Assembly (NCBI GenBank): GCA_947095535.1
Contig: OX352774.1
Span: forward strand, 9,052,001-9,116,000
From: Poecilobothrus nobilitatus
Lineage: Eukaryota; Arthropoda; Insecta; Diptera; Dolichopodidae
Reading direction: 5' to 3'
Length of the DNA: 64,000 nt
The notes beneath the pieces are model-generated. The model saw only the letters and a program-made list of their open reading frames with translations. It ran no database searches and was not told the origin of the DNA. Both the position numbers and the translations under genes were made by a program. How positions within the stretch are numbered: position 1 is the first letter of the stretch; each line of letters starts with the position of its first letter. Of the stretch, positions 1 through 12,346 are shown piece by piece.

Positions 1-3000
1 ATTGATAATCAGCATTGTTTCGATTAGATAACACTTCATTTCATTCACAAGTTATTACATATTTTTAACCAGATAGACTTTTTTTTGGAGTTTGGGAGTT
101 AAAATATAATATTATTAATATGAAAATTTAATTTCAAGTGGTTTTTTCACTAATTCACATATGGCTGGCTTTTTCATTTAATTGTTCTTCTCAAAAAAAT
201 CTCCTCATTATGAAGTTAAAATTTTCATTTACTAATTTAAAATTTTAATTTAATATGAAAATTCCGTTTGAGTCTTAAAAATTTATACCAAATAGTAATT
301 TTAAAACGAATATTCCTTAAAATTTTATATAATTTTACTAAAACACTTTAATGAATCACTGTTAGCCAAAAACTATAATCTATGTGTAAGGAAAAATTCA
401 AACATAGGTATTTTTTTTGGATGTTTGCCAAAAACAAAAAAAAAAATATACATAAAATAGGTGATAAGAGAATTCAAAATATTTATAAAAAAATACTTAG
501 GAAAAAAAATTTCGCAAACATAAGAGAATATTTTTTTCCTGGTTTTCACATTATTGAAATTTTTCAAAAACAGAATGTGTACTAGAATTGGCTAAAAAGA
601 ATGAATTTTTAGTAAAAAAACAAAGTTTTACATTTTTTTCTAAAAAAATTTAAATTCTTCTTTTCGTTTTTGTTTTTCTTACCAAAACAAATAAAGAACT
701 GTTCATTTTCATGAAAATTTTTTGTTTTGACAAAATGTTATGACAACAAAATGGTTCTTAGGTGGAATTTCGGCAAAGAAGTTTTATTTTAAAGAATCTT
801 TGTGGTTATGTTGATCTTAATGGTAATGACAGTTACTCCTTCTTCAATGCCTTCCTCTCCAATTTTTTGCAATAAAGACAATATTCATACACATTCATAC
901 ACAAAAATATATACTCTAGTCCTCAAGTGCTTTTGACCTTTGGAAAAGGATATCATTTTTCGAAATTATTATGACATGATTGTGTATACAAATATCAAGT
1001 ATGTAATTTATCATAGTGTGCATTCATCATAATAAACGGTTAAGCAGATTTTAATTTGATCTTTTAGCTTTCAATCAGCGAAACGCAGGACAATCAAACA
1101 TTAGTGATGTGGTTTGAAAAAGTGGCGAAATTGTTTGATTTTGGATAACAGGATAAGAGATTTGAAAGAGGCTCATTTAAAGCATACAAAGTTAAGTAAC
1201 GGGATGTAAAAGGAGAAAAAAAAGAAGATTTATTTTGTTTTGAAAGTTGTTTTGAAAGTTTGAAAAATAAAATTTAATAAAATAAGTAAACTTTTAACAT
1301 TTCATTTATAATAATTTTTTCAAAATAATAATTAACAAATCGGAAATAAAATGAAAAATTTTAGTGAATGGTTATTTTAATTAATCGACTCTTAATCAAC
1401 TTTTTCCATATAATTTAATAAGACAAAATAATTTTTGCAATAATAAAAACAAAAATAAAAAAAAAAATTTAACAAAATGTCTTCCTATTGATTGAAAATC
1501 AACAATTTATAAATGAAAACTTTTATTACCTAGTGTTGCCGTGTAAATTATACAAGAATTTTAATTAAGCATAATACAATTTTTTTTGTTATTCATATAT
1601 TATTTAGATTTTTCTATATGAGAAAAATAGATTCATCTTTATTGTTAAGATATGAAAGTTTGTCATTCTTAAGATTTATTTTTTATCATTTAGAGAACTA
1701 AAAGCATTGTGTATATAGAACTAAAATGGACCAATTCAGAGTAAATTATATATTGTTTTATAAAGTTTTTAATTAATTAAAAACAATTCAAACAAATTTT
1801 GACTTAATGAGTTAAATCTCATACAAATGAGTTGAGTAAATAACCTTTTAGAACTAAAAATGTCACTTTATTCTTTAAAAATGAATTATTTCATAATCTT
1901 CGTGATTAATTTTTACTTTATAAATGGAATATAAAAACTTTTTGAAATAAATGAATATAAACTAATTGAATATAAACTCTTTATTGTTTTATTTTGCTAA
2001 TAAATTTATCTATTTGGTTTTATTTAAAGCAAACCAATTATGGTTTCAAAAAAAAATTAATAGACTATCGGACTACAAACACTCCTTTCGCTTATAATAG
2101 TTGCATTCATCATAGCATTTATATGTTTGCAATTTAAAATTACATATTAACTGGTTCTTCTTACAAAACAATAAAATTGGTTTACTCATATTTGTAATAG
2201 AAAAGGACAATGTGAAAGAGACAAAAATTCAATTCTTGTTTTTGTCTCCTGATACTTTAGTTCAAAAAGTATATAAATTTGTAACTGTCTATTCAATATC
2301 AGTTACCTTTCAAATATTGATTCATTAATCTATTAAAAGAAGAAATTTATGGATGGCATCTAAATCAAACTAATCTGGGTATCTGAACTCAATTTAAGTT
2401 ATATATACTTAAGAAAAAGAATTTTAAAAAGATGATTTAGTGTATAAATTGAAACAGAAGAATATAAACAATTAATAAATAATTAAAAGCAAATTGACTT
2501 TTGTAGAAACGGTTGAATATAAATAAAGACTTTTCGTTTATATATCTATATATTAAAATATAATTAATTTTTAAACGGCATATTATTATATAATAAGTTT
2601 ACTTCCACTCAATTTTTGTTTCATAACTTTAAAATTTTGAAAAATTAAAATAAAAAAAAATATAATTAAAAAAAAAAAACATTTAACGCGAAAACACTTT
2701 TTAACCGGTTAATCTTAAACATCTACAAAAAATTTATGGTTAAGTTTCATAATTTATATATTGCTGTCAAAACAACAAAGAAATAAAAAAAAAAAAAAAA
2801 AAAAAAACTAGTAATTCAACTCAATTAGTAACTATCGTTGAAATGAGTGCTTTTTACAAGAAATGTATCAAATTTAGTTTATTGTACCGATTGTACCGAT
2901 TACGTATCGAAATCAAATCAATTATCTTTTAACTTCCCATTTTTATGTTTCTTCTATTATTTTTTTTATTTTTTCTTTAAATTAAATTCAAGTTTAATCT

Positions 3001-3250
3001 TTTTTTTAACACCATATAAAATGACGGTCGGTTGGTAAATTATTGTATAGCATAACAGATTGTTGTCAATCTACCGGAAAATCAATATATAAATTTTTAA
3101 ATTAAAAGAGAATTAAATCAAGAGTAAGGTTTTTATATTATATAAATTGTGGTAAAAAAAATTGACTGTTTTTTATAATCGCTTTTTTGAAAAGTTAAAT
3201 TATTAAAAAGTTAAAAATTGGATTGAATTTGGATTTGGGAAACACTGATT
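1..3250. other. A/T-rich stretch without recognisable gene
   Basis: Nothing supportable as a gene was seen on either strand. The sequence is a mixture of A and T runs, including a long poly-A run near 2,787-2,808, with scattered short open frames rich in Phe, Lys, Ile and Asn. Such frames are expected by chance at this base composition. No family hallmark and no paired splice signals with a coding-like interior were noticed. Confidence 0.6.
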
Positions 3251-3257
3251 TAAAAAA

Positions 3258-3447
3258 TTTTTTTTTTTTTTTCGTTTTTTTAATGCATTTTTCTTCCACA
3301 TAAATGTGGACAGGAAATTACACAGCCTTACCTTTTCAGGTGTGGCTGTAAATGTCATAAGGCGGAATAATTCTTACGACGTGTGTGGGATTCGTTGTTT
3401 ATAACAAATTTTATACGCTCTTGCCCAATAGACCATCGAGGCCCCCT
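3258..3447 (-). mobile_element. tRNA-derived SINE, reverse copy (SINE-1)
   Basis: Read on the minus strand, this copy starts with a degenerate RNA polymerase III promoter. A box A-like TGGTCTATTGGGCAAGAGC lies at about 3,417-3,435. The box B position is decayed and reads ACGAATCCC. The non-tRNA body follows (CCGCCTTATGACATTTACAGCC, split here for length as CCGCCTTATGACATTT + ACAGCC), then CACATTTATGTGG, AATGCATTAAAA and a poly-A tail seen as poly-T at 3,251-3,280. The same body and tail recur at about 17.7, 24.5, 38.1 and 58.1 kb, so this is a dispersed family. Pol III transcription with LINE-driven retrotransposition is family knowledge. That this copy is inactive is inferred from its broken box B. 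Confidence 0.75.
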
Positions 3448-5225
3448 TAAAAAAATCGTTTACTTTAATAAAATTTTTACAAAAACGCACTGCAAAACCC
3501 TTCTAAAAAAAAACTGAGGTACTGCAAATTTCTACAAATAAATCGTACAAAGAAATAATTTTTTTTAATTTTGATAAACTTTAATTTATTTTGAACATGT
3601 AACCAGCAAATTTCTTTCAGTATATATAGGTGTCTCTTTCATTTTTAAGAACTATTCTCATGGCTTTGTTTTATAAAACCTATGCCGGGATAATGTTTTA
3701 GCAATACATTGATGTGGTATTGTGAAACCGTATTTTCAGTGCAATATAATTGTACACTGGTTTTGAACTTCCATACTAATTTTCGAATACTTTGCATGCG
3801 ACTAAAATTGGTTTTTTTTTTTGGCGACTTTTCCAAATATGTATTTACAATACTTGTTGTATTTTAACTTGTTATCAAGAATATCTCGCAAGTATTTTAT
3901 TTAATTCACGTACTACTTTCAATCAATATTACTTCAATACTAGGCCCATCTATTGAAATATTTACAAGGGGTATTTCTGTTAAGTGATTGTATAAGGAAG
4001 AAACATCTTGAGAAGTTGTATAAAATATTTGCTTTTGATTTTTTTTCTAATGAATTTTTAAAAAAATGTTCTTAGTACAACAGAATCTCTTAATTGCATA
4101 AAGAATTCTCTTGATGCACTGATGAAGTCCTTTTGAAGAATATTTTTCAAGATCTAAAAAGAAGCACAAGTTTAAACCCAATTCTACATAAATATAATAA
4201 AACACTTTTATTTTTTTTTTTTTCAATTATATTTTTATAAATTTAAACTCAATTTAGAATAAAATTTGACCAAATTTGAGAAAAACAAATCAAGCACAAA
4301 AGAAATAACATTGTTTTGTTCCTTAATTAGGAAATAATGGAATTATTTTAATGCTAATTATATATTTTTTGTTTTTTATAATTGATTCATTTGTAAATAT
4401 GAACTTTCAAAGTTCAAAGTAACTTTTTTAACATTGACATTTGAATTTTGTTATTAATTTTCTTTTTTTTTTTTTTTAATTTTAATTCTAATATAATTTT
4501 CAATAGCTCATTACTGTTTAAAGCATAAGAATTTAGTTCAAGAGTAATATTTTATTACAAATTAATTAATCGTTTACAAAATAAACTAGAAACATTGATA
4601 ATTTAAAAAATTATCAGCCATAATTTTTCATTTATCTGTATATGTGTACGCCATAATATGACTGCTTAAAAAGAAAATTTATTTAAACAAAATTTAACAA
4701 TTTTTTTTGGTTATATGATTTTTACAAGGATATATGTGGGAATGATTGAAAGACGTTATAGCAGTGGAATGAGTGGAATTTTAAGCATTTAGTTTATAAC
4801 AGCTCCCATTTGTAATCTTATAACAAATTAAAAGATATTTCGTAGCTTGCAAATTCAAGAGGTTTTTAAAGCGATTTTATACCGAGCTGGAGCGCCACCA
4901 CCTACATATAAATTTACAAGAAATGATAATTTCTTCGAAAGTAAATGGAAATCGACTTTAACATATGTGCATTAAATTTGAGGAAACGTCGCTGCTTTCT
5001 AATATATCAGAAATATTTAAATCCATAGCAATATCACATCTCAATCAAGAGTATATATTAATTATTAACTCTATAAAACTTCAGACTTCATTTTATTTGG
5101 ATTATTTTAGATGTGGAAAACTTTCCCTGATTTCATATTTGAAATTAAAGATAACTTCTTTTCATCTCACTCATAACAAATTTGTATAATAAAAATAAAG
5201 AGGCGTTTATTTTTTGACAGTTAAA
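3448..5225. other. A/T-rich stretch, no gene recognised
   Basis: Only short chance-like open frames and homopolymer runs were seen. A slightly more G+C-rich patch lies at 4,860-4,930 (GAGCTGGAGCGCCACCACC) but has no supporting reading frame or splice pattern. I assign no function. Confidence 0.5.
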
Positions 5226-5323
5226 AATATCACACTTTGTTCGACTCACAATTTTTCCGACTCTTCCTTTTCTATTCTGTCAAAGTAAAATGGTGGCATT
5301 CTTTTCTAATAAAAAAATTACAT

Positions 5324-5389
5324 ACATACATTACATTTTTTAAAAGTGCAAGTGCATGCGTACATTTTTTAAAAGTGCACATTTCCAAA
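5324..5389. repeat. Short imperfect tandem duplication
   Basis: The string TACATTTTTTAAAAGTGCA occurs twice, starting near 5,331 and 5,361, about 30 bp apart. This is a local duplication with no other sign of function. Confidence 0.6.
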
Positions 5390-5539
5390 AGATAATACAA
5401 CCTGTTTAAAATTGTGACTTGCACCAAAATTCGAAAATTGCATATAATAAGAAAAATATTAAAATAGGCCTTTCTTGCAATTTTGGGTTGTTGTAACACA
5501 GGTACAGGTAAATTTGTACAGGTGCCTAAAAACAGCAAG

Positions 5540-6010
5540 TTTTCAATTTTTGAGCCTTAATAGTTCTTAAAGAGGGCACGGTACAAAAAAAATCATGAGA
5601 AAACTTATACTAATTCTAGAAGTTCTTTCCTTATAAAGGTAGAAAATTCAGGTAAAATTTAGTTTTCACATAACGGTAAATTTAAATACTAAATTTAAAA
5701 GAATTCTATAATTTTGATATTGGCTTACAAAGGTAAAAAATTGATGTCGAATGACGTTTTCAGATTGAAAAAATATTAAACAGAACATGAGATATACGCA
5801 TTTAATAATAGAGCTTTTCAAAGTTTGAGCTTCTGTAGCTAGTAGCTTTGTAATGGAGGGGGCTTCGTCTTGCTGTAGCTTCGTAATGGAGGGGGCTACA
5901 TGAAAAAGTCATTCTGCAATATTAATTTTTTTATGAGACCTACCCATGGTTAAATTTTTTTTCTCTATAACGGTGTAGAAGGTTTTTTTGGAAATGTGCT
6001 AAAACCTTTT
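5540..6010 (+). mobile_element. Degenerate Helentron-like repeat, family D (copy D1)
   Basis: The copy aligns by eye with 33.23-33.76 kb in the same orientation and with 21.7, 25.5, 39.3 and 40.4 kb in the opposite one. Landmarks shared in order are CTTAAAGAG..GGTACAAAAAAA near the left, TGACGTTTTCAGATTGAAAA at about 5,751, a GTAGCTCC/GGGGCTAC-like palindromic patch near 5,860-5,900, ATGAGACCTACCCATGG at 5,933, and TATAACGGTGTAGAAG at about 5,966. The expected GGAC tract and GGGTATAA end are missing, so it is truncated at its 3' side. It has no coding capacity. Assignment to the mini-me/Helentron class comes from the better-preserved 25.5 kb relative. Confidence 0.55.
5846..5904. repeat. Tandem duplication inside D1
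   Basis: CTGTAGCTTCGTAATGGAGG and its partner GTAGCTTTGTAATGGAGGGG stand side by side, about 30 bp apart. The other family-D copies have a single GTAGCCCC block at this place, so this is a local doubling. Confidence 0.6.
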
Positions 6011-7550
6011 AAGCATTAATTACCGTTATCATATCAACGCTAACCATTTAATTCTTAATTGAATCTAATTTATTAATAATATAAAATGTTATGATTATAC
6101 AAAAATTAAAGATTATAATATTTTATTAAATTTTAATTTTAAAACTACTATATTTAAATGCAAACAAAAAAAAAAAACAAAAAGAGCACAATGCGAAATT
6201 ATCTGAAAAAGGAAAATTTTACTCATTAAAAATAAAATTCATGAAAAAAAAAAAATGGAAAATTTATTTTTTTTAATTAAATATTTAAAAATGATATCCA
6301 TAACAAAATATAATTAAATAAATTTAATTGAAATTGAAAATTCACCACTACAATTTTTTCCACCATCCCTCATACAAAATATAGATACCAAGGTATTATT
6401 TTACATTTTTGTAATTAGATCTTAATTATTATTTGAGGATCTCGCTAAATTTAAAAAAAGAAAAAAAAACAAAAAAAAAGTGAACAAACAATAGTAATAA
6501 ATGGCTATAAAATATTCACATTTAAAAAATAAAAAAATTACAAAATTTATATAATACAGGATTAAGGTTACCAGATCTTCTTTTAATTTTACTCTCAATT
6601 GATTCATTTAATATATTTACGTTAATAAATTTATTTTTTAAAACACATTTTAATTAATTAATTGTGCTTTAAAAATGTCATAAGTTAAGCTTTTAATCTC
6701 TAAATAAAAAGTAAAGATTAAAATATCGTAAGTACAAGAAAAGTTTACATTAATTATGATCGGAAGTTAATCAAATAAAAACCAGTAGTCGTCCGTTTGA
6801 AAATGCGTTGCCTACATCTTTATATAGTTCAGAAATGAAACACATAGATTTGCATGCAACATATTCCTGAAGATTACAAGAACAAAAGATCGTTAATATA
6901 ATAAAGACATAACTTTAAGTGTTCTGTATTTACGATGTTGCCATATTTCAAACAAATTTCTGTAAGCTAAATTTTACTTTATAAATAAATGATACATGGA
7001 TTGTTAGCTATTGCTACTCCTACTAAGATATTCATTTTGAAAGAAGGTTTAATTTATGTAAATTTATAGTTAAAGCAGAATAATTGTAGTTCTGAAATTA
7101 ACAAAATAGCTGTAACCAAAGATAACGTAATTTATACCATAAATTTAGATTTAGAAAATTTTTACCATAAATTAGAAAAAAACAACTTAAATAATATGTT
7201 ATGTACAAATAAAATATACTTAAAAAATTTTTACTCTCATATCTTTTTAAAATTTAAAGAGAGTAAGGATTAAAGAGAAAACATCTAAATTTTTATTATT
7301 TTTTTATCTTTTTTTTTTTTTTAAATCTGGTAACATTAAATAATTTAATTTTTATAGTACTTTACATTCAACAAAATATCTACAGATAAATTTAATTTAA
7401 AAATTGTTTGTTATATATTGTATATATATATAAAATTATATTATATCTTTCCATTTGTAACTATATATTTTTAATTAAACGTATATTATTTATATTCCAA
7501 TATTTATCTACATAAAAAAGTAAATATGCACAGGGTATCGCACAATAAGC
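6011..7550. other. A/T-rich stretch, no gene recognised
   Basis: Long A and T runs with low-complexity Lys/Asn/Ile/Phe frames. No element ends, RNA genes or coding-like patches were recognised. Confidence 0.5.
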
Positions 7551-7553
7551 TGA

Positions 7554-7907
7554 AATAATCCGTGACATCGAAATTGCATAAAAAAAGCGTTTGGATGCGC
7601 TACAAATACAGATAAAGTTTTTTAATGTATTGTAAAACCGATGTTTCGCGTCTAAATTCAATGTAAATGTAATACAATTTCGAACAACTTTTTCGCCGGT
7701 TAAATAACAATTCAAATTCACTATCAAATTGTTAAATATAAATTAAAAGTGTCCAGAAAATTTTAGATGCAAAAATTTTAAACGCACATCGTAGGCGGTG
7801 TACAAACTGTCATAATGCAATTTGGCAATTTCTAAAAAGCTAACTATTTGGATCATAATACTTTGCATCGGATGCTTTTTTTATGCAATTTGGATGTCAC
7901 GGAATAT
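7554..7907. mobile_element. Small inverted-repeat (MITE/foldback-like) element
   Basis: The left arm at 7,554-7,597 (ATCCGTGACATCGAAATTGC, then ATAAAAAAAGCG) is the near-perfect reverse complement of the right arm at 7,866-7,907 (TTTTTTTATGCAATTTGGAT then GTCACGGAAT). About 40 bp pair, with few mismatches, around a core near 270 bp. The whole is about 355 bp and has no coding capacity, which fits a MITE or foldback element. I could not settle target-site duplications or the superfamily. Chance is unlikely because the arms include the G+C-containing block CCGTGACATC. Confidence 0.6.
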
Positions 7908-7909
7908 AA

Positions 7910-9420
7910 TGTGTAGAATAGAAGATATCAAAACAAGAAAAAACAGTTTTAGTTGTAGAGAGTATAAATAGATCAATCTAAACATGCATATGACTGGTAA
8001 AAGAATGTTATATTTGTGTTAAATGTTAACAGTTTTTGTTTTATACAAACTGTCAAAAATATAACCATTTTTACTACATTTTTAAAATAATTTCTAAATT
8101 TAATCTTCACAATATTTTATCATGTTAATGTTAGATATAATACTCACTACATTCATGATAACTTAATAGAATTTTTTGTTACCCCATAAATTATTCAAAT
8201 TCGTACAAAATCTTTACATCTTATTATTACAATTTATAATTATTAAAACCAGACTTATATTCTTTTAAAACAAAAACAAAAATTTATTTCAATTATACCA
8301 ATTTCGAAACACCCTGTATTTATTACATTGTATGTCTTTGTATATAATTTAAGAAACTAGATAATATCAAGATATTTTACGTTCACTTTTCTCGTTTTAC
8401 CTGTTAAATATTCACCTGTTGTATTTACGAGTGGAAGCGTCTTCTTTTTTTTGTATATTTTTTTTTTTTTTTTTGTTATTTTTTCATGTTTTATCTTTAG
8501 ATATTCAATTACAAACGCTTTCAATATCTTTTTAGATTTGTTATACTATGAATTATTCTTAATTAGTTTTGCCATTCAAAGTATTCTCTAATCATGAATT
8601 TAACGAATACTTTTTTATTTCTGTATCTTTAGATCCGATTTTAAATCTAGATACTTTAGATACAATAAATAAGTAGTATAGGTGAGAAAAAACATTTCGT
8701 TTCAGTTGTCGTTTTTTTTTTTAGTTTTTTTTTTGTTTTAATAAAATAGTATCGTGATTAAAGGTGTAATTTTCATACAATTAAAATTAATTGAATTGAA
8801 CAAAAAAAAAAGAGACAAAAAAAAAAGATTTGTTTTATTAAAAATATAAAAATACTGACATTGACATTATTGGAAAATTAATTTAAAACAAAAAATTACT
8901 TTTGTTTTAAGTTTTTTTTTTAAATACTTTTCAAAAAGATTGACAAATTTCAAATCAAGAAAGAATAACTATAAATAAAATAATTAAAAAATACAACACA
9001 AACCCGAGGAAAGGATTTCTTTAATGGTGATAACAATTAGAAAAAAATGGTAGAATAAGGGAGAATTAAGAATTAAATTGGAAGAGAACGCGTTCGTTTT
9101 GCAAATTTGCAAATTATATATTATAATGAACTAATGTATCAGACGCAAACATATTCTACATATTAGCGGTGCTCACAATAAATTAATTTTCATTTCCAGT
9201 TTTAAATCAGCTAGGAATTTTCACAGTGTATAGAAATAAGCACTTGAGATATTCGGGATTATCCGAGATTAAATTCTGCGCAATAAAAAATTCATTTATA
9301 CCTTACATCCCACCATATAAAATAAAATAAAATAGGATTATATTTAATAAATTATGTTTAAATTCCGGTCAGGTCATATAAATAATATGCAGTAATTTTA
9401 TATCGTAATAATCTATATCG
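7910..9420. other. A/T-rich stretch, no gene recognised
   Basis: Homopolymer-rich DNA. No coding-like or element-like structure was noticed. Confidence 0.5.
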
Positions 9421-9423
9421 TAT

Positions 9424-9479
9424 AATTAATAATAATAATAACAATCAATAATAATGATAATATTACTAATAATAATAAC

Positions 9480-9510
<31 letters not shown>

Positions 9511-9512
9511 GC
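9424..9512 (+). repeat. (AAT)n microsatellite
   Basis: Imperfect, then nearly perfect AAT repeats, with the longest pure run at about 9,478-9,510. Interruptions such as AACAATCAAT mark an ageing left part. Confidence 0.9.
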
Positions 9513-9760
9513 TGCTACAGTGAAGGAGCTATCTTTGAGTACATTATGAAGGAAAGTGTTCTATACTACTGCACGCTGTAATCCACTGATGGCCCTGACT
9601 CTATAGTAAATAATGATAATATTTAATCAATAAGACCAATACCAATAATAATAGTTGCTACAGGGAGAGTGGGATTGCATTCAATTAATTACCTCATTCA
9701 GGAAGGTGTCACTATTGCATGTTGTAACTGTTGATGACTACAGTCACTATTAGCAAAGCG
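9512..9760 (+). repeat. Dispersed repeat carrying GGCCCTGACT motif
   Basis: A relatively G+C-rich patch directly after the AAT microsatellite. It holds two related half-copies: GCTGCTACAG...CGCTGTAATCCACTG at 9,512-9,600 and GTTGCTACAG...ATGTTGTAACTGTTGATGAC at 9,654-9,737. The string CGCTGTAATCCACT[GA]ATGG then CCCTGACT also occurs at 19,252-19,278, so it belongs to an unnamed dispersed family. Part of a non-coding transposon seems likely, but no termini were found. Confidence 0.45.
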
Positions 9761-10391
9761 GATTCATTGTTCCCTTACAGTCCCATTCCCAATTCAACGT
9801 TTGCGTATCCTTGTCATTATCCTTTTCTATCCCTACTATATACTGCGATAGCAGATAGGGGTTTCATCCCATTATATTGGTTAAAAAGAGAGATAGATTT
9901 AATCAGTAAGAATCTGACACTACCAAGACGAAATTCTTGGTGTATTTGGAAGACCTCCCTTAGGAAAAAAAAAACAAAATCTTATCTAGAATTTTTCTAA
10001 CTAGACTATAATCCCAATTTAATATATATTTCATGTTTGCAGACAGGCCTATTAGCCTTACCGTTAAGCAAAATCATTTAAGATATTTAGAATTAAATAT
10101 ATCTTGCTTATATATTTTTAACTTATCTCAAAAAAAATTCTAAAATTTATATAAAATGTTAAAAAAAATCGACTTTCCATATATTAATGTCAACATTTTT
10201 TTATTTATACATAAATTGTAAATATATATGTAATAACACTAATAGCAAATTGCTTCCTTAATTAAAACACCTCCTTTCTTAAACAATCTCCTTTAATTTT
10301 CCTTTTCAAATTTTATCCAAATTTTTTCAAAAAAAAAAAAAAAAACGGTGGAAAAATAATAGTGGAACAATTAACAGCGTGATTTGCAGTA
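9760..10391. other. Unassigned stretch; left half less A/T-rich
   Basis: From 9,760 to 10,080 the composition is noticeably less A/T-rich than the surroundings. An open frame (about 89 codons from 9,731) runs through part of it, but its protein shows no domain I recognise. It may be a decayed transposon continuing from the repeat before it. The remainder is A/T-rich up to the Helitron boundary at 10,391/10,392. Confidence 0.3.
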
Positions 10392-12346
10392 TCTAAATAT
10401 AATAAAAGACAAGTTGCTGCTGCTGAGTAGCGTGCCCTACTGTTATGTTAAATGTTAATTTAACAAATGTTATACTATGAAAAGAAAGAAACGTACATCT
10501 GATATTTACCCATATAACAGATAGAAAACAATAAATATTATAATGTTATGCTATGAAATGAAAGAAAAAACAAGGCAGTGTATAAATCAAAGTTTTTAGA
10601 GGGTCGTATTTTTAAGTAGAACATTATAAAATTGCAATAATATTTTTATTTAAATTTTGCTAAGTAACATTTTCTTAATTTTTTAAAAATTTTGCCATAA
10701 TATAGTACAATTTTAGAATCAGAAGTTTAGCCCATAATATAGATATATGAATAAAAATATGGGTATACATATATTAGATTTATTATAGATTTATTATTTT
10801 TTATATAGGCAACAGTTATTTATATGAATGAATGGACGGTAAACATAAACGAACAAAAAAAAAATTCAGAATGTTCTATAGGTTATAATTTATATTTTTT
10901 AAATAGACTGATGTATAATTTTAATATTTAAAAAAAATAACAGAAAACAAAAAAAAAAAGTAAAATGTAATACTGCGAAGAAAAATAAAAACGAATAGAA
11001 AACAAAGAGAACAAAAATGTTACTTTGATTGTTTTTAAATATTTTTAAAGAAAAAAAAGAACTATTAAAATGTTATGATTTTAAAAGAAAAAAAACATAC
11101 GTCTGATATTTACGTACCTACATAACAGATAGAAAAAGGAAAAAAAAAAATGTTATGCTATGAAAAGAACGAAAAGTCCATCTGATATTGAGGTACATAA
11201 CAGATAGAAAAAAAGAAATATCAAAATGTTATGCTATGAAAGGAAAGAAAAAACAAGGCAGTGTATAAATCAAAGTTTTTAAAGGTTCGGATTTTTAAGT
11301 AGAACATTATAAAATTGCAATAATATTTTTATTTAAATTTTGCTAAGTAACATTTTCTTAATTTTTTAAAAATTTTGCCATAATATAGTACAATTTTAGA
11401 ATCAGAAGTTTAGCCCATAATATAGAGATATATGAATAAAAATATGGGTATACATATATTAGATTTATTATAGATTTATTAATTTTTATATAGGCAACAG
11501 TTATTTATATGAATGAATGGACGGTAAACATAAACGAACAAAAAAAAATTCAAAATGTTCTATAGGTTATAATTTATATTTTTTAAATAGACTGTATGTA
11601 TAAATTTAATATTTAAAAAAAATAAAAGAAATACTTAGCGTACGTAAATAACAGAAAACAAAAAAAAATAAATGTAATACTGCGAAGAAAAATAAAAACG
11701 AATAGAAAAAAAAGAGAACAAAAAATGTTACTTTGACTGTTTTTAAATATTTTTAAAGAAAAAAAGAACTATTAAAATGTTATGATTTTAATTGAAAAAA
11801 ACATACCTCTGATATTTACGTACATAACAGATAGAAAAAAGAAATATTAAATGTTATGCTATGAAAAGAAAGAAACGTACATCTGATATTTAGGTACATA
11901 ACAGATAGAAAAAAAGAATTAAAATGTTATGCTATAAATGAAAAAACAAGGCAGTGCATAAATCAAAGTTTTTAAAGAGTTGCATTTTTAAGTAGAAATT
12001 ATAAAAAAATAAAGCGGTGCGTAAAACCAAAGCTTTTAAAGGAGCGCAATTTAAATTATAGAATCACAATTTTCAATTAAATTTTGAATGTGTAACATTT
12101 TCTTAATTTTATGCTTCTTTTATGATTTTTATTTTCTAAAACTTCAACATTATATGCACAGCCAATTTTTATTGTTTTACATAAAAGTTGCGTAAAACTT
12201 ACGGTGTGAAGATTTCGTAGAGAAAGCGATAGATAAAGAGACAGAATATTATTACGGATAGAGTAAAAATTTGTTTGAAAAATATAACAAAGAAAGTTTT
12301 GAAGCATTTGCTATGGCAACCATAGAAAAATATAACAAGTGTACTA
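10392..12346 (+). repeat. Satellite block 1: three ~682-bp units plus tail
   Basis: The anchor CAAGGCAGTG[TC]ATAAATCAA recurs at 10,571, 11,254 and 11,947, giving spacings of 683 and 693 bp. Each unit carries the block GAATGAATGGACGGTAAACA, except the closing one, and a poly-A-rich run of shorter motifs. The last unit is shortened and merges into a unique ~350-bp closing segment (about 11,998-12,346) ending in GTGTACTA. The first unit starts with the Helitron 5' end. Confidence 0.85.
10447..10464 (+). repeat. 5' subterminal palindrome
   Basis: GTTAAATGTTAATTTAAC is a 7-bp perfect stem with a 4-base loop, 55 bp inside the left end. The same palindrome recurs 55 bp inside the second 5' terminus, at 12,402. 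It is probably part of the left transposition signal. Confidence 0.5.

Noticed and set aside
2787..2808. Poly-A run as the tail of a retrotransposed gene
   Set aside because: No upstream coding or element sequence, and comparable runs occur throughout the window.
9731..10000. 89-codon plus-strand frame as a gene
   Set aside because: Composition is slightly unusual, but no domain, start context or splice logic was seen. A decayed repeat is likelier.
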